25,110 bases of DNA from Opitutaceae bacterium (GTDB lineage: Bacteria > Verrucomicrobiota > Verrucomicrobiia > Opitutales > Opitutaceae), in the NCBI GenBank assembly GCA_009919985.1, contig RGAX01000011.1:1-25110 (forward strand), written 5' to 3'. Below, one piece after another: positions 7,795-14,893 of the stretch; position 1 is the stretch's first letter; every line of letters begins with the position of its first letter. The notes under the pieces are model-generated. The model was not told where the DNA came from and searched no databases. It saw nothing but the letters and a program-made list of their open reading frames with translations. Made by a program: the position numbers and the translations under genes.

Positions 7795-9009
7795 ATGGCT
7801 TCCGTTCCTCCTTCCATCGCCGCGCTCCCCTCCCGCACGCCCGCACTCGGCGCGCTGCTTGAGCGCTGGGCTAACATCAACTCCGGCTCTGGTCACGCCG
7901 CCGGTCTCACCCGCATGCGCGAAACGCTGCGCGCTGATTTCGCCCAAGCCTTCCCCGCCGCCACGATCACGGAGCTCGTGACCGACGCCCCCGGTTTCAA
8001 TCCTGCCGGCTCGCGCGCGCTCAGTATTAGCCTGCGCCCCACCGCGCCTACCCAAGTCATCCTCTGCGGCCACTACGACACCGTCTACGAAGCCGACGAT
8101 GCGTTTCAAACTTGCCGCTGGCTCGACGCCACCACGCTCAACGGACCCGGTACCGCCGACATGAAGGGCGGTCTGGTCACGCTTTTCGCCGCGCTCCAAG
8201 CCTTCGAAGCCACGCCCCACGCCGCGCGAGTCGGATGGGAAGTGTTGCTCACGCCCGACGAAGAAACCGGTTCGCACGGCACGGTGGATCTTTTCCGTGC
8301 CGCTTCGCGCCGGCACCAATTCGGTTTCGTCTTTGAGCCCGGCCGCCCCAACGGCAACATCATCCATTCGCGTAAAGGCACCGGGGGCATTGTCGCCACC
8401 TGTCACGGCCGCGCCGCGCACGCCGCCAAAGTCCCCAACGACGGTCGCAGCGCCATTCTCGCTCTCGCCGAGTTTCTGCTCGAGGTGACGAAAATTCCCT
8501 CCGAGATGGCCGACGTGATGGTCAACGTCGGCAACATCCGCGGCGGCACCGCCGCGACCAACGTCGTCCCGCACTTCGCTGAATCGGAGATCGATATCCG
8601 TATCACCAAAGTCGCAGACGGTGCGCCACTGCTCGCGCGTTTCCACGCCATCGCCGAACGCTTCAACTCACGCGACGGCATCAAGCTCACGCTCAAGGGT
8701 GGCTTCAATCGTCCGCCTAAAGAATGTCTTCCCGCCGAAGAAGCCGCATTCCCTGAATGGCAACGCGCCGCGGCCGATGTCGGTGTCGCGCCGTTCACGT
8801 GGGTGCATGGAGGCGGCGCATCCGACGGCAATTTTCTCACTGCCGGTGGCCTGCCTAACCTCGATGGCGTCGGCCCCATCGGCGATAATTTACACAGCAA
8901 TCGCGAGTTTTGCCGCGTCGAGACGATCGCCCCCCGCGCCCAGGTCGTGGCGCTGTTTTTACACCGCGTCGCCGCGGGTGAAATCACGTTGCCGCCGGCG
9001 AAAGGTTAA
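7795..9009 (+). CDS. M20-family metallopeptidase, glutamate carboxypeptidase (CPG2)-like
   Basis: 404 residues from ATG 7795; a TTG five codons upstream (7780) abuts the previous stop. No signal peptide is evident, so it is probably cytoplasmic. All M20 di-zinc residues can be placed: His93 and Asp95 in CGHYDTVY, bridging Asp122 in GPGTADMKGG, the catalytic pair Glu156-Glu157 in TPDEETGSHG, Glu181 in FEPGR and His367 in GDNLHSNREF. The dimerisation-domain His209 in GRAAHA is also present. The closest pattern I recognise is the CPG2/ArgE/DapE group, which removes a C-terminal amino acid or an acyl group from an amino acid. Placed right behind a murein amidase-like gene, it could process peptides released from muropeptides; this is inference. 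It converges with the 160-residue unknown gene across 35 bp. Confidence 0.87.
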   Translation: MASVPPSIAALPSRTPALGALLERWANINSGSGHAAGLTRMRETLRADFAQAFPAATITELVTDAPGFNPAGSRALSISLRPTAPTQVILCGHYDTVYEADDAFQTCRWLDATTLNGPGTADMKGGLVTLFAALQAFEATPHAARVGWEVLLTPDEETGSHGTVDLFRAASRRHQFGFVFEPGRPNGNIIHSRKGTGGIVATCHGRAAHAAKVPNDGRSAILALAEFLLEVTKIPSEMADVMVNVGNIRGGTAATNVVPHFAESEIDIRITKVADGAPLLARFHAIAERFNSRDGIKLTLKGGFNRPPKECLPAEEAAFPEWQRAAADVGVAPFTWVHGGGASDGNFLTAGGLPNLDGVGPIGDNLHSNREFCRVETIAPRAQVVALFLHRVAAGEITLPPAKG

Positions 9010-9044
9010 GGCTTCGCGCCGGGCGCGCACGGACGAAGAAAAAA

Positions 9045-9527
9045 TCAGAACTTTCGCTCGAGCGTCTGCCCCGGCGTGAGCGGACGCCACGCCGCGCCGA
9101 ATTCGCGCAACGTGACGCGCACCCGGGTGAGTTCGTCGGGCGTGAGCGCGAGTGTCGGTACGCGTTCTTTTTTGCAGGCGGCGGCGAGTTTCACGGCGAA
9201 GGCGGCGGGTTCGCTGGCGCCACCCCATTGCTCGGCGGCAAGACAGGCGACCAACGCTTCGATTTGGCGGAGACGCGGAATTTTCGCGGGCGATTTTTTC
9301 GCCGTTTGAAATTTCGCCGTCACGCTAGCGAAGTCGGCGCCATCAGCGATCTGGCCAAAAAATCCGTCGCGCCAGGCGAGGGTGGTTTCGATCACGAAGT
9401 GAAACGCCGCGTTCGGTAGAATCGCCTGCTTGGGCATCTCACCCTTTGCGCGAGTGCCGTCCTTGCGGAGGCAGGTAAGGGCATCGGCGGAATCTGACGG
9501 GGTGTTTTTAGTGAAACAAACGAGCAT
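9045..9527 (-). CDS. Conserved hypothetical protein, 160 residues
   Basis: The start ATG at 9527 follows a T-rich run and no Shine-Dalgarno sequence. I cannot give a function. The N-terminal half has the pattern LTCLRKDGTRAKGEMPKQ, then a hydrophobic stretch HFVIETTLAWRDGFFGQIADG (split after HFVIETT). This resembles a widespread family of small uncharacterised bacterial proteins in which an 'H-x-V-E-T-T-L' segment is followed by 'GF-G-x-x-A-x-G'. The C-terminal half is alpha-helical and rich in Ala, Lys and Glu. No signal peptide or membrane segment is seen. It lies 33 bp downstream of the BadF-type kinase on the same strand, so the two are probably co-transcribed. Confidence 0.7.
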   Translation of the reverse strand: MLVCFTKNTPSDSADALTCLRKDGTRAKGEMPKQAILPNAAFHFVIETTLAWRDGFFGQIADGADFASVTAKFQTAKKSPAKIPRLRQIEALVACLAAEQWGGASEPAAFAVKLAAACKKERVPTLALTPDELTRVRVTLREFGAAWRPLTPGQTLERKF

Positions 9528-9560
9528 GAAAAAAATTAGGAGAGCCGGGCCCCACCGAAC

Positions 9561-10463
9561 TCAAGCGGAGCGCGCGAGCAAGCGTCGCACGCCTTCGATG
9601 GGCGCGGCGGTGATCGGCGTGAGTGGAAGCGAAGTGCGGGCTTTGAGTGCGGCGAGTACCGTGGGATGGGTGAGCAAGGCGCCACTGAGGCCAGTCGTAA
9701 TCGAGGCCGGTGGTGTTTCTGGGAAAAGTTTCGCGGCGACGTGCGTGGCGAGGTCGAGAAGTTCGATGGCAGATTCGATCAGCACGTGATGCGCGGTGGC
9801 GTCTCCCTCTTTAGCGAGGCGCAGGATTGCGGGGGCGAGGGTGGCGATGACGCGGTTGGGTTCGGCGTGGGCGTAAAAATAGCGCGTGATCGCGCGGGCA
9901 TCGGCGGCGTCGCCGAGTTGCGTGTGCGCGCGCACGCTGGGGCCGAGCCGCGAGGCGGGTAGCCAGCCCTGCAGTTCCAACAACGCGCGGGCGATGGCGC
10001 GGCGGCCGAGTTCGTAGCCGCTGCCCGGATCGCCGAAGCGCCAGCCCGTGCCGCCGGCGTAGTGAACGCTACCATCGAGCGCGCGGGCGGCGACAAATGA
10101 CCCCGTGCCGGCGTGAATCACGAGCCCGGGCGCACCGTTGGTGGCGAGTTCGAGCGTCGGAAGGGAATCGGGCGCGGCAGTCACGCGGCCGTAGCCGGTG
10201 AGCTTCGCAGCGAACTCGGTCCAGAATGCGGGCACACCGGACATGAATAAATGCGTCGCGGTGAGGTTTGCCGATGGGAGTTGGGCGTGGAGGGCGGCGA
10301 GGGCGGCGGTGAGCGTGGCGGCGGCGACTTCGGTGCCGGTGATATTGGCGTTGCAGCCTGGGGCGAGGTGGCGTGCGACGATGGTGCCGGCGGCATCGAC
10401 GAGGATGCACTCGGTCTTGGTCGCGCCACCATCGACGCCGATTTGAAAAGAGGAGTTACCCAC
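9561..10463 (-). CDS. BadF/BadG/BcrA/BcrD-type ATPase, probable N-acetylglucosamine (or N-acetylhexosamine) kinase
   Basis: 300 residues from GTG 10463. The ASKHA-fold ATP-binding motifs are complete: phosphate-1 GVDGGATKTECILVD (9-23), the adenosine/phosphate-2 region IHAGTGSF (116-123), and GWRFGDPGSGYELGRRA (140-156), which is characteristic of N-acetylglucosamine kinases of this family. GCNANI (36-41) fits the sugar-binding loop. The expected reaction is ATP-dependent 6-phosphorylation of GlcNAc or a related amino sugar in the cytoplasm, giving the substrate for deacetylation and deamination by the NagB-PIG-L fusion 7 kb to the left. A MurNAc or glucosamine specificity cannot be excluded. 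It heads a two-gene minus-strand unit with the 160-residue unknown protein. Confidence 0.85.
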   Translation of the reverse strand: MGNSSFQIGVDGGATKTECILVDAAGTIVARHLAPGCNANITGTEVAAATLTAALAALHAQLPSANLTATHLFMSGVPAFWTEFAAKLTGYGRVTAAPDSLPTLELATNGAPGLVIHAGTGSFVAARALDGSVHYAGGTGWRFGDPGSGYELGRRAIARALLELQGWLPASRLGPSVRAHTQLGDAADARAITRYFYAHAEPNRVIATLAPAILRLAKEGDATAHHVLIESAIELLDLATHVAAKLFPETPPASITTGLSGALLTHPTVLAALKARTSLPLTPITAAPIEGVRRLLARSA

Positions 10464-10621
10464 AGGGTCTGAGGGAATACACGGAAGCGGGCGCGGGGAA
10501 ATATTTATTCGAAGCCGGCCACAGCCGCGATTTCCAGAATCCAGTTGTCCGCGCTGTAAACGGCGGTGCAGGCTGCTTCAATGAAATCACCTCGACGCGC
10601 CGCTCAGCCTGCAACCCACGC
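10464..10621. other. 158-bp divergent gap between the kinase and the VOC-family gene
   Basis: A 9-bp inverted repeat TGCAGGCTG (10567-10575) / CAGCCTGCA (10605-10613) with a 29-nt spacer ends nine bases before the VOC gene start. An A/T-rich core AAATATTTATT lies at 10499-10509, where promoters for either direction could sit. No clear -35/-10 pair was found. Confidence 0.3.
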
Positions 10622-11086
10622 ATGATTCTCGGCATCGATCACCTCAACATCGTCGTCGCCGATATGGCGCGCTCGTTGGCGTTTTATTGTGACGTTTTGG
10701 GTTTCACGAAAACCAAGGAAGCGCACCTCGAGGGCGAGTGGATCGAAAAAATCGTGGGTCTGCGCGGCGTGAAGGCGCACGCGGTGTTTATCGTTTCGCC
10801 CGGCGGCGAGCCTCGGATTGAGTTGCTCCATTACCATTCGCCGGAAGGCGTGGCGCTCCCGGAAAATTCGCGGGCCAACACCCGCGGCCTGCGCCACTTT
10901 GCGTTGCGCGTCACCGACATTGCCGCCGTGACCGCGAAGCTGCGCGCTGCAGGCATCGAAGTATGGGGCGAGCCGACGGCGGTGCCGAGCGGCGTGGTGA
11001 AGTTCGACACGGGCGCGGGCGGCAAGACCCTCGTCTACTTCGTCGATCCCGACGGGGTGATTGTGGAACTGGCGGAGTATCGCTGA
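10622..11086 (+). CDS. VOC-superfamily (glyoxalase / bleomycin-resistance / dioxygenase fold) protein
   Basis: 154 residues from ATG 10622. The frame stays open upstream to 10373, but the conserved domain starts directly at MILGIDHLNIVV, so the ATG is the right start. The two beta-alpha-beta-beta-beta modules and all four expected metal ligands are present: His7 (IDHLNI), Glu67 (RIELLHY), His92 (LRHFALRV) and Glu149 (GVIVELAEYR). The ending DPDGVIVELAE is typical of VOC enzymes. The substrate (methylglyoxal conjugate, methylmalonyl-CoA, an extradiol substrate or an antibiotic) cannot be told from the sequence. It is a single gene, divergent from the kinase and convergent with the methyltransferase. 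Confidence 0.88.
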   Translation: MILGIDHLNIVVADMARSLAFYCDVLGFTKTKEAHLEGEWIEKIVGLRGVKAHAVFIVSPGGEPRIELLHYHSPEGVALPENSRANTRGLRHFALRVTDIAAVTAKLRAAGIEVWGEPTAVPSGVVKFDTGAGGKTLVYFVDPDGVIVELAEYR

Positions 11087-11188
11087 GGCGGTCTGAAACG
11101 TCTTGAGTCTGGTAATCCGGCGGCGGCGGAGCGCGGTGCGGATAAGCGAGCGCTCGTTGGCGCGGGCAAGCATGGCTGAGATAACTAC

Positions 11189-11224
11189 CATGAAAAATCC
11201 CGCAGTTAATGCGGTAATTTCATG
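11189..11224. repeat. Imperfect inverted repeat in the convergent gap after the VOC gene
   Basis: CATGAAA (11189-11195) pairs with TTTCATG (11218-11224), and inside it CCGC (11199-11202 region) pairs with GCGG (11211-11214) around an AGTTAAT loop, with a small internal bulge between the stems. It lies in the 203-bp gap between two converging genes. No T-run follows, so a classical intrinsic terminator is not indicated. The rest of the gap holds no gene; a GC-rich block at 11241-11261 (TGTGGCGGCGACCCCGACCT) looks like a possible dispersed repeat unit, but only one copy is in the window. Confidence 0.3.
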
Positions 11225-11289
11225 CTAGTTAGGTGAAGGCTGTGGCGGCGACCCCGACCTACAACGCAGGAGGGGGGTGAAACGTGCGC

Positions 11290-12198
11290 TTACGCTTCCC
11301 AGCGGCCGTAGATGCCGCAGGGGAGCACCTTGCCGTCGCGCTGGACCGGCAGGCCGACTTCGCCGGCTGTGATGTGGCCGCCGCGGCCGGACATGAGTTC
11401 GGTGAGCAGGTTGGCGACGACGGTCGGCGACAGGCGCGCGGTGTAGGCGTTAATCAGGAAAAAAAGCGGCGAGGGTGTGAGCAGGGCGCGGCACTCGGTG
11501 AGGAGTGGCCAGAGGTGTTCCTCGAGTTTCCACATTTCGCCGGTGGCGCCGCGGCCGTAGGTGGGCGGATCCATGATGATGGCGTCGTAGAATTTGCCGC
11601 GCTTCTGTTCGCGGCGCACGAACTTAAGGCAGTCGTCGGCAATGTAGCGGATGGGTGCATCGACGAGGCCGCTGAGAATAGCGTTTTCTTTGCACCATTT
11701 GACCATGCCTTCGGCGGCGTCGATGTGCGTGACACTCGCGCCGGCTTTGGCCGCAGCGCAGGTAGCGGCCCCGGTGTAGCCAAAGAGGTTGAGCACATTG
11801 ACGGGGCGGCCGGCGGCGCGGGCGGTTTTGATTTTGGCGGAAAACCACTCCCAGTTGACTGCTTGTTCTGGGAAAAGCCCGGTGTGTTTAAACGAGGTCG
11901 GGTGGATCTTAAATGTTAGCCCGAGGGAATCGTAGGCGAGTTTCCAATGATCGGGTAGGGATTTGCGGTATTCCCATTTGCCGCCGCCCTGTTCGCTGCG
12001 GTGGTAGAAGCCATCCCAGTTTTCCCATTTTGCGCCTGGGGTCGTACCGTGGCGGGGCCAGATGATCTGGGGATCGGGACGGACTAAGTTGTAGGCGCCC
12101 CAACGCTCTTGTTTGAGACCGTCGCCGCAGTCGAGAAGTTGATAGTCGCGCCAGCGATCGGCGACGATGAGGGAAGGGCGTTGGACGGAGGCGGACAT
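11290..12198 (-). CDS. Class I SAM-dependent methyltransferase of the RlmI/RlmK (COG1092) type, lacking a PUA domain
   Basis: 302 residues from ATG 12198. The Rossmann-type core shows motif I NLFGYTGAAT (137-146), the acidic motif II residue Asp160 (VTHIDAAEG), and motif IV IIMDPPTYGRG (207-217). The segment FKHTGLFPEQ (103-112) before motif I is characteristic of this rRNA-methyltransferase group. RlmI proper has an N-terminal PUA RNA-binding domain of about 80 residues; here the N-terminus is short and instead contains a tryptophan-rich segment (IIWPRHG, WENWDGFYHR). The likely target is rRNA, but the base and position are unknown. It lies 69 bp downstream of the SDR gene on the same strand and may be co-transcribed with it. 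Confidence 0.85.
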   Translation of the reverse strand: MSASVQRPSLIVADRWRDYQLLDCGDGLKQERWGAYNLVRPDPQIIWPRHGTTPGAKWENWDGFYHRSEQGGGKWEYRKSLPDHWKLAYDSLGLTFKIHPTSFKHTGLFPEQAVNWEWFSAKIKTARAAGRPVNVLNLFGYTGAATCAAAKAGASVTHIDAAEGMVKWCKENAILSGLVDAPIRYIADDCLKFVRREQKRGKFYDAIIMDPPTYGRGATGEMWKLEEHLWPLLTECRALLTPSPLFFLINAYTARLSPTVVANLLTELMSGRGGHITAGEVGLPVQRDGKVLPCGIYGRWEA

Positions 12199-12267
12199 GC
12201 GTTAAGTGAGCGCGAGGCAAAGCGCGACGGGCGGTAGTGTCGAGCCGCGTCGCAGGCGGCGGGGTTT

Positions 12268-13077
12268 TTAGCGTGAACGGGCTCGACGGGCTGCGCGGTC
12301 AAAACTCCAGCGTAGGCACGGCGCGAGGAAGCCGCCGAACCACGCTAAGGCGGTCACCGGCAAGCCGGGTGTAATCGAAAAACGCCTGCGCGCGAGTCCG
12401 TCGAGGGTCACGCGCGCGATGGCATCCGCGGTCCAAAGTCCGCCGCTCGCGGTCACTGCTTTGGTCTCGGCGGGCTTGGTGCGGTTTTCTTCGGCGAGTT
12501 GCGGCGTGTCGGTATCGGGCGGGTAAACGATGCTCACGTGCACGCCGGTGTCGGCCAACTCCGCGCGCAGCGACTCCGCGAGGCCGCGCAACGCAAATTT
12601 TGATGGCGCGTACGCCGTGTAGCCAAAAAAACCATGCAAGCCCGCGCCCGAAGATACGAGCACGACGGCGCCGTGTCGGCGTTGGCGCATCGCGGGGACG
12701 ACGGCCTTCAAGGCGTAAACCGTGCCGAAATAATTTACCGCCATGGTGCGCTCGAAGACGTTGACGGGAATGGTTTCAAAATAGCCAGGCTGCGCGATGC
12801 CGGCTGAGGCGATGAGGACATCGACGGATCCGAGGGCAAGCGCGGCGGCGGCGAAGGCGGCGTTGACCTCGTTTTCTTGGGCAACATCGGCCGAAGCGGT
12901 GAACACCGAGGCCCCGGGAGTCGCCGCGCGCAGGGAAGTGGCAGCAGCGGCGAGCTTGGCTGGATCGCGGGCGACCAAGCTCACTCGGGCGCCGGCCGCT
13001 ACGGCGCGCTGGGCGAGCGCGAGGCCGATACCGCTCGAGCCGCCGGTGATGAGCACGTGTTGATCGCGGAGTTGCAC
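12268..13077 (-). CDS. Short-chain dehydrogenase/reductase resembling 3-ketodihydrosphingosine reductase
   Basis: 269 residues from GTG 13077, which gives the natural SDR beginning MQLRDQHVLITGG. Alternative starts are GTG 13101 and TTG 13134, and none has a Shine-Dalgarno sequence. The classical SDR elements are present: TGGSSGIG (11-18) for NADP(H), SAG (91-93) in place of the more common NAG, Ser142-Ser143, and the catalytic pair Tyr156/Lys160 in YAPSK. After the catalytic site comes YPPDTDTPQLAEENRTKP (185-202), the signature of the KDSR/TSC10 group that reduces 3-ketosphinganine in eukaryotes. The last 30 residues are hydrophobic then basic, as in membrane-associated members. No serine palmitoyltransferase gene is in the window, so a sphingolipid role is only suggested. 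Confidence 0.85.
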   Translation of the reverse strand: MQLRDQHVLITGGSSGIGLALAQRAVAAGARVSLVARDPAKLAAAATSLRAATPGASVFTASADVAQENEVNAAFAAAALALGSVDVLIASAGIAQPGYFETIPVNVFERTMAVNYFGTVYALKAVVPAMRQRRHGAVVLVSSGAGLHGFFGYTAYAPSKFALRGLAESLRAELADTGVHVSIVYPPDTDTPQLAEENRTKPAETKAVTASGGLWTADAIARVTLDGLARRRFSITPGLPVTALAWFGGFLAPCLRWSFDRAARRARSR

Positions 13078-13241
13078 GAGATGAAGCGAAGCGGAAATCA
13101 CGCGAAGGGCGAGTCCTAGGTGTGGCCCGCGCAAAAGTTGTCGAATGAGCTAATTTTAACCGACTCACCAAAAAACGGTGTATCTCGTAAAAAACAGGGT
13201 GCGCTGTGCGCTGGCCTCGCTCATGCTTGGAAAACTTAGCC

Positions 13242-14804
13242 ATGTCTCCTGCAACCAATACTGCTACGCCGACTCAGCCTCTGTTCAATTGGCTCGATAC
13301 TCGGGCAGCGGGCGTGTTGCTGCATCCTACGGCTTTACCGGGCGGTCAAGGCATTGGCACCTTCGATGAACACGCGGTGCAATTTCTCGATTTTTTGCAG
13401 GCGGCCGGACTTAAATACTGGCAACTCTGTCCGCTTGGGCCGACGGGCTACGGCGATTCGCCTTATCAGTCTTTTTCGGCGTTTGCCGGTAATCCTTATC
13501 TGATCGACCTCAAGGCCCTAGTCGCTGCGAAACTCCTCACGCCGGCGGAAATCGAGCCGCTCGCCGCGTTAGATTCCGATCGGGTGGATTATGGGGCGCT
13601 TTACGAAAAAAAATGGCCGCTGCTCGCTCAGGCCTTTACGCGGTTCAAAGTAGCCGGTGCGCCCGCGCTCGCGGGTGACGGGGAAACGTTTGCGCAGTTT
13701 CAAACCAAGCAGGCGGCGTGGCTGGATGGTTACGCGTTTTTTAGGGCGCTGAAGGATCACCATCGAGGGGTCGCCTGGTGGGAATGGCCGGTTGCGGTGC
13801 GTTCCTACGTGGCGGCAAAAAAATCTCCGCTGTGCGCACAGCTTGCGACCGCAACGCAGGCGCACGCGTTTTACCAATATCTTTTCTTCGCCCAGTGGCG
13901 GGCCTTGCGTACGAAGGCGGCGGCGCGCGGGATCGAGATTATTGGGGATATCCCAATTTTCGTCGCGGCGGATTCGGCTGATGTATGGGCTAACCCCGAG
14001 TTGTTTGAGCTCGATCCGCAAACCGCGCGGCCCTTGGCGGTGGCCGGTGTGCCACCGGATTATTTTTCTGCCGACGGACAATTGTGGGGCAATCCCCTTT
14101 ACCTGTGGTCGCGCCACGCGGCCGACGGTTATGCGTGGTGGCACGCGCGGTTGCGGGCCTCGTTTGCGTTATGCGATGTGGTGCGCATCGATCATTTCCG
14201 CGGGTTTGACGCGTATTGGCGGATTCCGGCGGATGCCCCGACAGCGCGCACGGGCGAATGGGTCAAAGCGCCGGGACTTGATTTTTTCCGCTCGGTGCGC
14301 TCGGCGTTTCCGCAGGCGAAGATCATTGCGGAAGATCTGGGCGATCTCACGCCGAGTGTCGTGGCGTTGCGCGAGGCGACAGGGTTGCCGGGCATGGCGA
14401 TCCTGCAATTTGCCTTCGGTGGAGACGACGCGAAGAACCTTTATCTGCCGCATAACCTCGTGGCCAACGCCGCGATTTATCCCGGCACGCACGACAACGA
14501 CACCTCGCTGGGTTGGTATGCGACCGCCGCGGAGAAAGAGCGTGATCATGCACGTCGTTATTTGCGCGTGGATGGCCGAGAAATTGGCTGGGATTTTATT
14601 CGTACGAGTTACGCGGCGGTGAGCCGGCTCGCGGTCGTGCCGTTGCAGGATGTGATGAGCCTCGGAAGCTCGGCGCGTTTCAATTCGCCTGGAAAACCGC
14701 AGGGTAATTGGCAGTGGCGCTACCGTAGCGGGCAACTCGAGCAGCTCATCGGCGGGGGCGCGGCGGTGTATCTAAAGTCGCTGGCGGCGATGTACGGTCG
14801 TTAA
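13242..14804 (+). CDS. malQ: 4-alpha-glucanotransferase (amylomaltase, GH77)
   Basis: 520 residues from ATG 13242; a GTG at 13206 would add 12 residues of poor quality. The protein has the full length of bacterial MalQ. GH77 motifs are complete: AGVLLHPTALPGGQGIG near the N-terminus (donor-site region), the nucleophile Asp317 in VVRIDHFRGF, the acid/base Glu364 in IIAEDLGDLTP, and the third carboxylate Asp418 in YPGTHDNDTS. It ends with the normal QGNWQWRYR segment. It transfers maltodextrin chains between acceptors in the cytoplasm during glycogen or maltose metabolism. It stands alone, divergent from the SDR gene, with no glycogen phosphorylase or other maltodextrin gene in view. Confidence 0.96.
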   Translation: MSPATNTATPTQPLFNWLDTRAAGVLLHPTALPGGQGIGTFDEHAVQFLDFLQAAGLKYWQLCPLGPTGYGDSPYQSFSAFAGNPYLIDLKALVAAKLLTPAEIEPLAALDSDRVDYGALYEKKWPLLAQAFTRFKVAGAPALAGDGETFAQFQTKQAAWLDGYAFFRALKDHHRGVAWWEWPVAVRSYVAAKKSPLCAQLATATQAHAFYQYLFFAQWRALRTKAAARGIEIIGDIPIFVAADSADVWANPELFELDPQTARPLAVAGVPPDYFSADGQLWGNPLYLWSRHAADGYAWWHARLRASFALCDVVRIDHFRGFDAYWRIPADAPTARTGEWVKAPGLDFFRSVRSAFPQAKIIAEDLGDLTPSVVALREATGLPGMAILQFAFGGDDAKNLYLPHNLVANAAIYPGTHDNDTSLGWYATAAEKERDHARRYLRVDGREIGWDFIRTSYAAVSRLAVVPLQDVMSLGSSARFNSPGKPQGNWQWRYRSGQLEQLIGGGAAVYLKSLAAMYGR

Positions 14805-14893
14805 ATTGCACTCGGCGACGGATATTATTCGCAAGGTTTGCCGTTGAGTCGGTGCGAGCTGTGCGCGTGATGTTGGGTGTTTTCTTACCCCCT

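Noticed and set aside
6943..8646. 567-residue minus-strand frame across the DUF1460 and M20 genes
   Set aside because: It runs antisense to two genes with complete catalytic motifs and has Gly/Val/Glu-rich composition without any recognisable motif.
9010..9044. GC-rich hairpin between the M20 peptidase and the 160-residue gene as a bidirectional terminator
   Set aside because: The A-run lies on the wrong side for a U-tract: no T-run follows the stem on the plus strand, and on the minus strand the T's precede the stem.
10505..10600. Minus-strand open stretch ending in ...NWILEIAAVAGFE before a TAA, possibly the C-terminal remnant of an enzyme gene
   Set aside because: Only about 31 codons, begins after an in-frame stop, lacks a start codon, and the resemblance to RidA-type C-termini does not hold up in spacing.
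10373..10621. Upstream extension of the VOC-family gene
   Set aside because: The 83 additional residues are Arg/Gly-rich, overlap the kinase gene on the other strand, and precede a natural domain start at ATG 10622.
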